Below are positions 22,770 through 30,864 of a stretch of DNA of 34,716 nucleotides, piece after piece. Within the stretch, counting starts at the first letter, position 1, and every line of letters begins with the position of its first letter. The stretch covers positions 1,021,036 to 1,055,751 of the forward strand of contig NZ_JAEAMR010000007.1 in NCBI RefSeq assembly GCF_015999245.1, in the 5' to 3' direction. Below the pieces are notes generated by a model. That model saw only the letters and a program-made list of their open reading frames with translations. It had not been told where the DNA came from and ran no database searches. Origin of the DNA: Streptomyces sp. AV19. Its GTDB lineage: Bacteria; Actinomycetota; Actinomycetes; Streptomycetales; Streptomycetaceae. A program made the position numbers and the translations under genes.

Positions 22770-24143
22770 GTGACCGAACCGCAACCGCTGCTGCCGTTCG
22801 ACGGGACCGACCGGCCGGACGCCCTGTCCGTCGCGGGCCGCGTCCTCTCCCGGGAGGACCTGCTCGGCGCCGCCGGCGCCGTCGCGGCCCGGATCGCCGG
22901 GGCGTCCTCCGTCGCCGTACGGGCCACGGCGACGGCCGAGACGGTCGCCGCCGTGGTCGGCGGCCTGCTCGCCGGTGTGCCCGTGGTGCCGCTGCCGCCG
23001 GACGCGGGGCCGCTGGAACGGGACCACATCATCCGGGACTCCGGCGCCGAGCTCGTCCTCGGCGCCGCGGGGGACGACGGCGTCGGCCTGCCCGTGGACC
23101 CGGCGGAGCGCGCCGCCTGGTCCGGTCCCGAACCGGAGCCGGGGACAACGGCGTTCGTCCTCTACACCTCCGGCACGACCGGCGCGCCCAAGGGCGTGCT
23201 GATACCACGCGGCGCCGTCGCGGCCGGCCTCGACGGGCTCGCCGACGCCTGGCAGTGGACGGCGGAGGACACACTCGTCCACGGGCTGCCGCTGTTCCAC
23301 GTGCACGGCCTGGTCCTCGGCGTGCTGGGCGCGCTGCGCACCGGCTGCCGGCTGGTGCACACCGGGCGGCCCACCCCCGAGGCGTACGCCGCGGCGGGCG
23401 GCAGCCTGTACTTCGGTGTACCGACCGTGTGGTCCCGCGTCGTCCGCGACCCCGCCTCCGCGCGGCGGCTGAGCGGCGCCCGGCTCCTGGTGTCCGGGAG
23501 CGCCGCGCTGCCCGCCCCCGTCTTCCGTGACCTGGAGGCGCTCACCGGGCAGCGGCCCGTCGAGCGGTACGGCATGACCGAGACGCTGATCACGGTCGCC
23601 GCCCGCGCCGACGGCGAGCGCCGGCCGGGCTGCGTCGGCGTGCCGCTGCCGGGGACGCGGACGCGCCTGGCCGCCGTGGAAGGGGGCGGCGGCATCGGGG
23701 AGTTGGAGGTGTCGGGGCCGACCCTCTTCTCGGGCTACCTGGGCCGGCCGGAGGCCACGGCCGCGGTGCGCACCGACGACGGCTGGTTCCGCACCGGCGA
23801 CATCGCCGCCATCGAGGACGACGGGACGCACCGCATCGTCGGCCGCGCCTCCACCGACCTCATCAAGTCCGGCGGCTACCGCATCGGGGCGGGCGAGGTG
23901 GAGAACGCGCTGCTCGACCACCCGGCCGTCGCCGAGGCCGCCGTCGTGGGCGTGCCGCACGACGACCTCGGGCAGGAGATCGTCGCCTACGTGGTGGCGG
24001 ACGGGGTCGGCGAGCAGGCGCTGATCGACTTCGTCGCCGAGCGGCTGTCCGTCCACAAGCGGCCCCGCCGGGTGCGCTTCCTGGAGGCGTTGCCGCGCAA
24101 CGCGATGGGCAAGCCGCAGAAGAAGCTGCTGCCTCCGGTGTGA
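22770..24143 (+). CDS. MatB-like malonyl-CoA/methylmalonyl-CoA synthetase (AMP-forming)
   Basis: 457-residue ANL ligase. The P-loop is LYTSGTTGAPKGV (131-143). DAWQWTAEDTLVHGLPLFHV (159-178), SGSAALP and ERYGMTETL (265-273) match my recollection of Streptomyces MatB closely, more than that of fatty-acid ligases. The catalytic Lys is K448 in LPRNAMGK, and ATDLIKSGGY-like STDLIKSGGYRIGAGEVENA sits before it. MatB makes malonyl- or methylmalonyl-CoA from the diacid, ATP and CoA, a route to PKS extender units. The GTG at 22770 has AAGGAG 6-7 nt upstream. The open frame before it runs through the repeat at 22.1 kb and is not coding. A general short-chain acyl-CoA synthetase is the alternative. It is followed 61 nt later by the MurR/RpiR gene. 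Confidence 0.85.
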   Translation: MTEPQPLLPFDGTDRPDALSVAGRVLSREDLLGAAGAVAARIAGASSVAVRATATAETVAAVVGGLLAGVPVVPLPPDAGPLERDHIIRDSGAELVLGAAGDDGVGLPVDPAERAAWSGPEPEPGTTAFVLYTSGTTGAPKGVLIPRGAVAAGLDGLADAWQWTAEDTLVHGLPLFHVHGLVLGVLGALRTGCRLVHTGRPTPEAYAAAGGSLYFGVPTVWSRVVRDPASARRLSGARLLVSGSAALPAPVFRDLEALTGQRPVERYGMTETLITVAARADGERRPGCVGVPLPGTRTRLAAVEGGGGIGELEVSGPTLFSGYLGRPEATAAVRTDDGWFRTGDIAAIEDDGTHRIVGRASTDLIKSGGYRIGAGEVENALLDHPAVAEAAVVGVPHDDLGQEIVAYVVADGVGEQALIDFVAERLSVHKRPRRVRFLEALPRNAMGKPQKKLLPPV

Positions 24144-24159
24144 GCCCCGGCCGGGGTGG

Positions 24160-24177
24160 CTGCATAATTTCATGCAG
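24160..24177. promoter_or_regulatory. AT-rich palindrome upstream of the MurR/RpiR gene
   Basis: CTGCAT-AATTTC-ATGCAG is an inverted repeat with 6-bp arms in otherwise very GC-rich DNA. It includes CATAAT (24163-24168), a possible -10 box. RpiR-type regulators often bind AT-rich palindromes containing GAAA/TTTC, so this may be the autoregulatory site. Confidence 0.45.
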
Positions 24178-24204
24178 GGCCGGGAGTCGATGAATGGAGG
24201 GCCG

Positions 24205-25065
24205 ATGACGGAGACCGGCGGGACCGGTGCGGCGCCGGAGGCCACCGCGCGGCTGCAGAAACTCTTCGAGGGGCACCGGCTGACGCCCACCCAGCGGCGC
24301 ATCGCCCACTGCATGGTGCGCCGCGCCGCCGACGCGCCCTTCCTCTCCAGCGTGGAGCTGGCGGAGCTCGCCGGGGTCAGCCAGCCGTCGGTGACCCGCT
24401 TCGCGGTCGCCCTCGGCTTCGACGGCTACCCGGCGCTGCGCCGCCACCTGCGCGAGGCGGTGCCGGGCGGGCCGGCGGCCGAGGCCGGCGCGTACAACGA
24501 GTACCAGCAGGCCGTCCACGCCGAGATCGACAACCTGCGGCACCTCGCGTCGCTGCTCGCCGACCCCGCGCCCGTCGTGCGGGCCGGGCGGCTGCTCGCC
24601 GCGTCCCGCCCGCTGCCGGTGCTCGGCCTGCGCGCCGCGACCGCCCAGGCGGGCGGCTTCGCCTACTTCGCCCGCAAGGTCCATCCGGACGTGCGGCTCC
24701 TGGACGAGGGCGGGTCGCTGCTCGTCGACCGCGTCGACGGGGCGGTACGGGCCGGCGCGAGCGCGCTGCTGTGCTTCGCGCTGCCGCGGCATCCGCGGGA
24801 GGTGGTGGAGGCGCTGGAGTACGCGCAGGGGGCGGGGCTGACCGTCGTCACGGTCGCCGACTCCACGTTCGCGCCCGTGGCACGCCACAGCGACCTGCTG
24901 CTGCCCGCCGCCGTCGGCACGGGCCTGGCCTTCGACACGGCGTGTGCGCCGATGCTGCTGGGGCGGGTGCTGCTGGAGGCGATGTGCGACGCGTTGCCGG
25001 ACGCGCAGGCGCGGCTGGAGGAGTTCGACGCGCGGGCGGCGGCGCGGGGGTTGTTCGTGGAGTGA
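24205..25065 (+). CDS. MurR/RpiR family transcriptional regulator (HTH-SIS)
   Basis: 286 residues. The N-terminal HTH_6 domain (about 10-85) contains LAGVSQPSVTRFAVALGFDG. The SIS phosphosugar-binding domain (about 115-260) contains VLGLRAATAQAGGFAYFARK and ADSTFAPVARHSDLLL. RpiR proteins sense sugar phosphates or, in some actinobacteria and Pseudomonas, amino-acid-derived metabolites, and control nearby catabolic genes. The ATG at 24205 has GGAGGG just upstream; two in-frame upstream ATGs (24172, 24190) are possible but less well placed. It lies 61 bp after the MatB-like gene in the same direction. The target may be itself, the MatB-like gene, or the hut genes 3 kb away; that is a guess. Confidence 0.9.
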   Translation: MTETGGTGAAPEATARLQKLFEGHRLTPTQRRIAHCMVRRAADAPFLSSVELAELAGVSQPSVTRFAVALGFDGYPALRRHLREAVPGGPAAEAGAYNEYQQAVHAEIDNLRHLASLLADPAPVVRAGRLLAASRPLPVLGLRAATAQAGGFAYFARKVHPDVRLLDEGGSLLVDRVDGAVRAGASALLCFALPRHPREVVEALEYAQGAGLTVVTVADSTFAPVARHSDLLLPAAVGTGLAFDTACAPMLLGRVLLEAMCDALPDAQARLEEFDARAAARGLFVE

Positions 25066-25079
25066 GGGTGCCCTCGGCC

Positions 25080-25380
25080 CGCCCTGAACCGTTTTCACAG
25101 GGGCTGCGCCTCTGTGCCACCCCGCGGCGCGCCGGGCCCGCGCTCCGCGCGGTGGGCGGGGCTCCGCCCCTGCGCCCCGCCGGGGGCTCCGCCCCCTGGA
25201 CCCCTTTTCGGGGCTGCGCCCCTGACCCCCGAAGCGCCCTCCGGGCGCTGTCCTCAAACTCCCCGGAGAGGGCATTCAGCCCGTCCGGCGTTTGAGGACG
25301 AACGCGGCGCAGCCGCGTTGCCCCCGCGCGCAGCGCGCTGCTGCGGAAACGGTGAAAGGGCGGGGCGGGGAGAAAAAAAC
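25080..25380. repeat. Dispersed Streptomyces intergenic repeat, copy 3 (composite)
   Basis: The 318-bp gap between 25065 and 25384 is filled by this element. It has GGGGCTGCGCC blocks repeated at about 25097, 25162 and 25210. An inner inverted repeat pairs GTCCTCAAAC (25250-25259) with GTTTGAGGAC (25290-25299). Then come CGCGGCGCAGCCGCG, GCAGCGCGCTGCTGCGGAAA and the arm GAAAGGGCGGGGCGGGGAGA (from 25354) with an A-run. The right end touches the stop of the 47-codon minus-strand gene, as copy 2 does with its neighbour. I see no protein gene in it. Confidence 0.8.
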
Positions 25381-25383
25381 CCG

Positions 25384-25527
25384 CTACCCGCACCGCACCG
25401 CAGTCGTCGCCCCCGCCGTCGCCCCCGCCTCCGGCGCCCCGCCGAACACGCTCAGCAGACCCGTCAGCCCCAACGCCACCACCGCGACCACGGCCCGCCG
25501 CCGCAACGCCCGCCTGTCCACCGGCAT
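25384..25527 (-). CDS. Small secreted or membrane-anchored peptide (47 aa)
   Basis: Starts MPVDRRALRRRAVVAVVALG. A basic N-terminus, a hydrophobic segment at about 11-28 and an Ala/Gly/Thr-rich end finishing in RCG give the shape of a signal peptide with a very short mature part, or a single-pass anchor. The ATG at 25527 has an excellent AGGAG 5 nt upstream, which is the main reason to accept so short a gene. No homology is recognised. It is divergent from the membrane protein at 25707, and its stop lies at the edge of repeat copy 3. Confidence 0.55.
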   Translation of the reverse strand: MPVDRRALRRRAVVAVVALGLTGLLSVFGGAPEAGATAGATTAVRCG

Positions 25528-25615
25528 TTCCGCTCCTCCCGCCCGACCTGACGGCCCGAAAGGTAGCGCGTCACGGGCGGCGCCCGCGTCGTACGGGGGA
25601 GCCAAGCCCGGCCTC

Positions 25616-25670
25616 ATACCGGGGTATCACCCGCAGCGTTCTCAGACCCTCCTCAGAATCGCCCGCTAAC
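25616..25670 (+). promoter_or_regulatory. Candidate control region: ATACC palindrome and 11-bp-spaced CTCAGA repeats
   Basis: ATACC-GG-GGTAT (25616-25627) is a perfect palindrome. Two CTCAGA copies (25641-25646, 25652-25657) are exactly 11 bp apart, the spacing of OmpR/PhoB-type response-regulator boxes. A possible -10 lies in GCTAACCT (25665-25672). The region reads toward the membrane protein gene at 25707. Confidence 0.35.
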
Positions 25671-25706
25671 CTGCGCCTGGAATCCACCGGTGTGAGGAGG
25701 TTCGGC

Positions 25707-26291
25707 ATGGGACGCGGGGGTTACGCGGTGGCGCGGGTTGCGGTGATCGTACGGGCTCCGGCCTGCTGGCTGTGGTGGCCCGGGGTCCTGGCGGCAGGGA
25801 TCGGGGCGGCGGTCCCGGGGCTGACGGGCCGCCGGATCGGCGTCCTCGCCGGGGCCGTGCTGTTCCTGGCCGCGGCGGCCGTCGCGTTCACCGCCCGGCG
25901 CCGCCGCTACGCGGAACTGGCCCGCGGCGCGTCCCGCGCCGGCAAGTCCGTCCTCCTCCAGGACCGCGCCGTGACCGCGCGCGCCTGGCGGCGCGGCCGC
26001 CGCCGGTGGCTCGCGCTCGCCTTCCCCGCGGCCGTCGCCTCCTCGCTCGTCCTGCCGGCCGCCGGCGGCATGGCGCTCGCCGGGCTGGGCGCCGGCCTGT
26101 GGGCCAAGGCCCGCTGGCTGGGCGGCCTGGAGCGGCGGACCGGCGGCCTGCTGTGGGTGCGCACCGAGTGGGCCGGGGGCAGCCCCGCGGCCAAGGGCGT
26201 GCGCGGCTATCTGACCACCGGGCTCGCGGCGGGCGACGCCGCCCCGGGCGGTGCCCGCCGCACGGCGACGGCGGTCAGCGCAGCGCGCTGA
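25707..26291 (+). CDS. Integral membrane protein of unknown function
   Basis: 194 residues. Hydrophobic segments are at about 12-34 (including a Trp pair, WLWWPGVLAAGIGA), 42-62 and 103-130, separated by an Arg-rich cytosolic loop (62-102). The C-terminus is soluble and Gly/Ala-rich. No family is recognised. The ATG at 25707 has AGGAGG 6 nt upstream, better than the GTG five codons earlier that contains that site. Its 3' end overlaps the 3' end of the convergent decarboxylase gene by 17 bp, so both genes share their terminal codons and no terminator separates them. Confidence 0.75.
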   Translation: MGRGGYAVARVAVIVRAPACWLWWPGVLAAGIGAAVPGLTGRRIGVLAGAVLFLAAAAVAFTARRRRYAELARGASRAGKSVLLQDRAVTARAWRRGRRRWLALAFPAAVASSLVLPAAGGMALAGLGAGLWAKARWLGGLERRTGGLLWVRTEWAGGSPAAKGVRGYLTTGLAAGDAAPGGARRTATAVSAAR

Positions 26292-27675
26292 GCCCGTCCA
26301 CGTGCGCGCCGCCGCTCTCGGCGACGAGCTCGTCGAGGGTCTGCGGGCCGCGCACGGGGGCGAAGCGCACCCGCCGGGCCGTCTCCAGCCAGCCGTGGAT
26401 CCCGGGCCGGGGCAGCGCGTTGTAGGCGAAGTGGTTGGAGACGTAGTACGCGCCCGTGTCCAGCAGTGCGACGTGGTCGCCCGTCGCCAGCGGCGGCAGT
26501 TCGCGGTCCACGGCGACGAGGTCGCCCGCGAAGCAGCACGGCCCCGCGACGTCCTGCGGCACCGGGCCGCCCGTCTTCGGCAGCCCGTGCGCGTCGTACG
26601 CGGCCACCCGCAACGGCCAGGCGCCGGGCGCGAAGACCGTGCGCGTGGCCACCTGCGCGCCCGCGTGGGTCACCGCGATCCGGCGGCCCCCGGCCGACTT
26701 GGCGTACTCGACGCGGGCCACCACCATGCCGTTCTTGGCCATCAGCGAGCGGCCGAACTCGGTGACCAGGCCGTAGCGCCCGTCGAAGAGGCCCGGCACG
26801 GTGGCGGCGAGGAGGCGGGCGTACTCCCGGTGGCCGGGGACGGTCTCGTCGGAGGCGAAGTTGACGGGCAGCCCGCCGCCGATGTCCAGGGTGTCGATCT
26901 GCCGCCGCCCGGCGACCTCGTTGATCTCCTCGGCCAGTTCGTAGACGATCCGCACGCCCTCGGCCATCAGCTCCAGCGGACAGCCCTGCGAGCCCACGTG
27001 GGCGTGCAGCCGGGTCAGCCACGGCCGCCGCACGTGCGCCTCCAGCAGCCAGGCGCGGGCCCCGGGGTCGCGCAGCGCCACCCCGAACTTCGAGGTCTCC
27101 GTGGCCGTGCTCATCGCGCCGATGGCACCGCCTCCGACCTGCGGGTTGACGCGCACGCCGAGCGCGGACGCGGCCGGGCCCGCGGGTCCGGCGGGCCCGA
27201 CGAGCGCGTCCAGCCGGTCCAGCTCCGCGCGGCTGTCCACGTTCACGGCGACGCCCAGCGCCAGCGCCTCGCGCAGCTCGGCGACCGTCTTGGCGGGGGA
27301 GTCGAGCACGATCCGGTCGGCGGGGATCCCGGCCGCGCGCGCCAGGGCCAGCTCGCCGGGGCTGGCGACCTCGCAGCCCAGCCCCTCGTCGGCGAGCAGC
27401 CGCAGCACGGGGACGAGGGAGGCGGCCTTGACGGCGAAGGCGTGCAGCACGCCGCCGGAGCCGGGGCTTGCGGGGCTGCCGGGGCGTCCAGGGCTTGCGG
27501 CGTTCGCGGGGAGCACCTCCGCGAACGCCTCCCGCAGCGCGGCGGCGGACGCGCGGACGCCGGCCACGTCCAGCAGCCCGACGACCGGCTCCCGCTCGCT
27601 CACCAGGCCCTGTGCCACCGCCGCCCGCACGGCGGCGTCCCGCCGGGCGGCCCGGTCGTTCCCGAGGAGGCTCAT
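26275..27675 (-). CDS. PLP-dependent decarboxylase, alanine-racemase fold (diaminopimelate/ornithine decarboxylase family)
   Basis: 466 residues of fold-type III PLP enzyme. The PLP Lys is K83 in LHAFAVKAAS. Also present are the His-bearing LHAHVGSQG, the glycine loop DIGGGLPVNF, EFGRSLMAKNG, and the second-subunit active-site stretch GPCCFAGDLV with the late Tyr motif GAYYVSNHFAYN. LysA-type enzymes carry a conserved C-terminal EpG/GxY pattern like this, but substrate residues cannot be assigned; a biosynthetic (siderophore, carboxynorspermidine-like) or catabolic role is possible. A low-complexity insertion of about 20 residues (57-75, SPGRPGSPASPGSGG) precedes the PLP Lys. The ATG at 27675 has only a weak GAAG 7 nt upstream. 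It is divergent from hutU (133-bp gap). Confidence 0.85.
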   Translation of the reverse strand: MSLLGNDRAARRDAAVRAAVAQGLVSEREPVVGLLDVAGVRASAAALREAFAEVLPANAASPGRPGSPASPGSGGVLHAFAVKAASLVPVLRLLADEGLGCEVASPGELALARAAGIPADRIVLDSPAKTVAELREALALGVAVNVDSRAELDRLDALVGPAGPAGPAASALGVRVNPQVGGGAIGAMSTATETSKFGVALRDPGARAWLLEAHVRRPWLTRLHAHVGSQGCPLELMAEGVRIVYELAEEINEVAGRRQIDTLDIGGGLPVNFASDETVPGHREYARLLAATVPGLFDGRYGLVTEFGRSLMAKNGMVVARVEYAKSAGGRRIAVTHAGAQVATRTVFAPGAWPLRVAAYDAHGLPKTGGPVPQDVAGPCCFAGDLVAVDRELPPLATGDHVALLDTGAYYVSNHFAYNALPRPGIHGWLETARRVRFAPVRGPQTLDELVAESGGAHVDGLSALR

Positions 27676-27738
27676 GGGGTTACTTCACCACCGCGGGGGC
27701 GGGTATGCCATGGGTGCGCACCGGAGCGCCCCCACCTG

Positions 27739-27785
27739 TTGACTAGGGCTATTCAGCGCCGCAATATGTGCAGTGTTCTATTCAG
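27739..27785 (+). promoter_or_regulatory. Candidate hut promoter with paired CTATTCAG repeats
   Basis: TTGACT (27739-27744) and CAATAT (27762-27767) are 17 nt apart, giving a start near 27774 and a leader of about 35 nt. The octamer CTATTCAG occurs in the spacer (27749-27756) and again at the start region (27778-27785), 29 bp apart in direct orientation. Repeats flanking the -10 box fit a repressor site for histidine or urocanate control. Confidence 0.45.
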
Positions 27786-27808
27786 TCAGTCCCAGGGAGG
27801 CAGGGCCC

Positions 27809-29473
27809 ATGTCAGGACCGCGACCCGTGCGAGCGCCGCGAGGAACCGGGCTCAGTGCCCTGGGTTGGCAGCAGGAGGCCGCTCTGCGGATGCTCCAGAA
27901 CAACCTCGACCCCGAGGTCGCCGAGCACCCCGACAAGCTCGTCGTCTACGGCGGCACGGGCAAGGCGGCCCGCGACTGGCGGTCCTTCGACGCGATGGTC
28001 CGCACCCTGCGGACGCTCAAGCAGGACGAGACCATGCTCGTCCAGTCCGGCCGGCCGGTCGGCGTCATGCAGACGCACGAGTGGGCGCCGCGCGTCCTGA
28101 TCGCCAACTCCAATCTCGTCGGCGACTGGGCCAACTGGGAGGAGTTCCGCCGGCTGGAGGCCCTCGGGCTCACCATGTACGGCCAGATGACCGCCGGGTC
28201 GTGGATCTACATCGGCACCCAGGGCATCCTCCAGGGCACGTACGAGACGTTCGCCGCGGTCGCCGCGAAGAAGTTCGACGGGACCCTGGCCGGGACGATC
28301 ACCCTGACCGCCGGGCTCGGCGGGATGGGCGGTGCCCAGCCGCTCGCCGTCACCATGAACGACGGCGTCGCGATCTGCATCGACTGCGACCCGCGCGCCA
28401 TCGAGCGCCGCATCGAGCACCGCTACCTGGACGTGAAGGCCGACTCCCTCGACCACGCCCTCCAGCTGGCGGTCGAGGCGCGCGACGCCCGGCGCCCGCT
28501 GTCCGTCGGCGTCCTCGGCAACGCGGCCGAACTCCTCCCGCAGCTGCTGGCGATGAGCGCGCCGATCGACATCGTCACCGACCAGACGTCCGCCCACGAC
28601 CCGCTGGCCTATCTGCCGGTCGGCGTCGACTTCGCCGACATGGCCTCGTACGCGGCCGAGAAGCCGGCCGACTTCACGCGCCGCGCGCGGGAGTCGATGG
28701 CCCGGCACGTGGAGGCCATGGTCGGCTTCCAGGACGCGGGTGCCGAGGTCTTCGACTACGGCAACTCCATCCGCGGCGAGGCCCAACTCGCGGGTTACGG
28801 GCGGGCCTTCGACTTCCCCGGCTTCGTCCCCGCCTACATCCGGCCGCTGTTCTGCGAGGGCAAGGGCCCCTTCCGCTGGGCCGCGCTGTCCGGCGACCCC
28901 AAGGACATCGCCGCCACCGACCGGGCCATCCTCGACCTCTTCCCCGAGAACGAGTCCCTCGCCCGCTGGATCAAGCTGGCCGGCGAGCGCGTCCACTTCC
29001 AGGGCCTGCCCGCCCGCATCTGCTGGCTCGGCTACGGCGAGCGGGACCGCGCCGGCGAGCGCTTCAACGACATGGTGGCGAGCGGCGAGCTGTCCGCGCC
29101 GGTCGTCATCGGCCGCGACCACCTCGACTGCGGCTCGGTGGCCTCGCCGTACCGCGAGACGGAGGCGATGCTCGACGGGTCCGACGCGATCGCGGACTGG
29201 CCGCTGCTGAACGCGATGGTCAACGTGGCGTCCGGGGCGTCGTGGGTGTCGATCCACCATGGTGGTGGCGTCGGCATGGGCCGCTCCATTCACGCGGGCC
29301 AGGTGACGGTCGCCGACGGGACGGCGCTGGCGGGCGAGAAGATCCGGCGGGTGCTGACGAACGATCCGGGTATGGGCGTGATCCGTCATGTGGACGCGGG
29401 TTACGACATCGCGGAGTCGGTCGCGGAGGACCGCGGGGTCCGCATTCCCATGCGGGAGGGTGACGGCGCGTGA
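27809..29473 (+). CDS. hutU: Urocanate hydratase (urocanase)
   Basis: 554 residues, the usual length. It converts urocanate to 4-imidazolone-5-propionate using tightly bound NAD+ as an electrophile, the second step of histidine breakdown in the cytosol. Family hallmarks are [14 protein letters not shown] near the N-terminus, [40 protein letters not shown], the [11 protein letters not shown] segment and the late [16 protein letters not shown] region. The ATG at 27809 has GGAGG 8 nt upstream. It is the first gene of the hut operon; its stop overlaps the GTG of the next gene (GTGA). hutH, which makes urocanate, is not in the window. Confidence 0.97.
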   Translation: MSGPRPVRAPRGTGLSALGWQQEAALRMLQNNLDPEVAEHPDKLVVYGGTGKAARDWRSFDAMVRTLRTLKQDETMLVQSGRPVGVMQTHEWAPRVLIANSNLVGDWANWEEFRRLEALGLTMYGQMTAGSWIYIGTQGILQGTYETFAAVAAKKFDGTLAGTITLTAGLGGMGGAQPLAVTMNDGVAICIDCDPRAIERRIEHRYLDVKADSLDHALQLAVEARDARRPLSVGVLGNAAELLPQLLAMSAPIDIVTDQTSAHDPLAYLPVGVDFADMASYAAEKPADFTRRARESMARHVEAMVGFQDAGAEVFDYGNSIRGEAQLAGYGRAFDFPGFVPAYIRPLFCEGKGPFRWAALSGDPKDIAATDRAILDLFPENESLARWIKLAGERVHFQGLPARICWLGYGERDRAGERFNDMVASGELSAPVVIGRDHLDCGSVASPYRETEAMLDGSDAIADWPLLNAMVNVASGASWVSIHHGGGVGMGRSIHAGQVTVADGTALAGEKIRRVLTNDPGMGVIRHVDAGYDIAESVAEDRGVRIPMREGDGA

Positions 29474-30864
29474 CGGATTCCTCGGATTCCTCGGCTTCCT
29501 CGGCACGGGCCGGCAATTCAGCCCGTCTGGGGGCACCCCCTCTGGGGGAGTTTGAGGACAACCGCGCGGAGCGCGGTTTCGGGGGGCCGGGGGCGCAGCC
29601 CCCGGTTTCGGGAAGGGGTGGGGCTGGGGAGGAGCCCGCCGCAGGTGCCACCGCCACTGGCCCCTCCTTCCACGAGATGTGGCGCGACCTCGCGCCCATC
29701 GGCCGCTCGGCCGAAAGCGGCGGCTACCGCCGCTTCGCCTGGACCGGCGCCGACGCCGACTGCCGGGACTGGTTCCGCGCCCAGGCCGAGACCCGCGGGC
29801 TCGCCTACGAGCTGGACCGCAACGGCAACCAATGGGCCTGGCTCGGCGACCCCTCCGCCGGCGACGCCGTCGTCACCGGATCCCACCTGGACTCCGTCCC
29901 GGACGGCGGCGCCTTCGACGGCCCTCTCGGTGTCGTCTCCTCCTTCGCCGCCCTCGACGAGCTCCGCGCCCGCGGCGCCCGCCCTTCCCGTCCCCTCGCC
30001 GTCGTCAACTTCGGCGACGAGGAGGGTGCCCGCTTCGGGCTCGCCTGCGTCGGCTCCCGGCTCACCGCCGGACAGCTCACCGTGGACAAGGCCCACGAAC
30101 TCCGCGACGCCGAGGGCATCTCGCTGCCGCGGGCCATGGAGCGCGCCGGTCACGACCCGGAGGCCATCGGGCCCGACCCCGAACGCCTCGCCCGCATCGG
30201 CGCGTTCGTGGAACTGCACGTCGAGCAGGGGCGCGCCCTGGCCGAGACGCCGCACCCCGTCGGCGTCGCCTCCGCGATCTGGCCGCACGGACGCTGGCGG
30301 TTCGACTTCCACGGCGAGGCCAACCACGCGGGCACCACCCGCATCGAGGACCGCCGCGACCCGATGCTCACCTACGCCAACACCGTCCTGGCCGCCCGCA
30401 AGAAGGCCCGCCTTGCCGGCGCCCTCGCCACCTTCGGCAAGGTTGGCGTCGAGCCCAACGGCGTCAACGCCATCGCCTCGCTCGTGCGCGCCTGGCTGGA
30501 CTCCCGCGCCGCCGACGAGGAGACCCTCGCCGAGGTCGTCGCCGAGATCGAGCGCGCCGCCGTCGACCGCGGCCGGCGGGACGGCGTCGAGGTGCGCGTC
30601 ACCCGCGAGTCGTTCACCCCCGTCGTCGAGTTCGCCCACGACCTGCGCGACCGGATCGCCGGACTGCTCGGCGGCGTCCCCGTCCTGCCCACCGGGGCGG
30701 GACACGACGCCGGAATCCTCTCCGCGAGCGTCCCGACCGCCATGCTGTTCGTACGCAACCCCACCGGCGTCTCCCACTCGCCGGCCGAGACGGCCGCCGA
30801 GGACGACTGCCTCGCCGGTGTGACCGCACTCGCCGATGTACTGGAGGGCCTCGCGTGCCGGTGA
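29470..30864 (+). CDS. M20 family amidohydrolase (AllC/N-carbamoyl-amino-acid hydrolase type), probable formylglutamate hydrolase of the hut pathway
   Basis: 464 residues of the M20 metallopeptidase fold. The metal-binding motifs are complete: [36 protein letters not shown] and [12 protein letters not shown]. Annotation tools would call it allantoate amidohydrolase, but it lies between hutU and hutF and overlaps both. No HutG is present, so it may instead hydrolyse N-formylglutamate, the HutF product. This is inference from context. The GTG at 29470 overlaps the hutU stop. The first 64 or so residues are abnormal: a 9-bp repeat coding Asp/Ser/Ala, then an in-frame intergenic repeat (29512-29640), before the usual family start at [15 protein letters not shown]. 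No internal start with a good site was found. Confidence 0.88.
   Translation: MTDSSDSSASSARAGNSARLGAPPLGEFEDNRAERGFGGPGAQPPVSGRGGAGEEPAAGATATGPSFHEMWRDLAPIGRSAESGGYRRFAWTGADADCRDWFRAQAETRGLAYELDRNGNQWAWLGDPSAGDAVVTGSHLDSVPDGGAFDGPLGVVSSFAALDELRARGARPSRPLAVVNFGDEEGARFGLACVGSRLTAGQLTVDKAHELRDAEGISLPRAMERAGHDPEAIGPDPERLARIGAFVELHVEQGRALAETPHPVGVASAIWPHGRWRFDFHGEANHAGTTRIEDRRDPMLTYANTVLAARKKARLAGALATFGKVGVEPNGVNAIASLVRAWLDSRAADEETLAEVVAEIERAAVDRGRRDGVEVRVTRESFTPVVEFAHDLRDRIAGLLGGVPVLPTGAGHDAGILSASVPTAMLFVRNPTGVSHSPAETAAEDDCLAGVTALADVLEGLACR
29512..29640. repeat. Dispersed Streptomyces intergenic repeat, copy 4, inside the M20 coding sequence
   Basis: Shares with copy 3 the stretches AATTCAGCCCGTC, GGGGGAGTTTGAGGAC, CCGCGCGGAGCGCGG (palindromic) and GGGGGCGCAGCCCCC. 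It lies wholly within the 5' end of the M20 gene and is open in the gene's frame, coding about residues 15-57. It is preceded by three copies of a 9-bp unit GATTCCTCG / GCTTCCTCG (29476-29502). Confidence 0.85.

Noticed and set aside
29470..30864. Naming the M20 enzyme as allantoate amidohydrolase (allC)
   Set aside because: No purine-catabolism genes are near, and the gene is embedded in the hut operon. The name would rest on family resemblance only.
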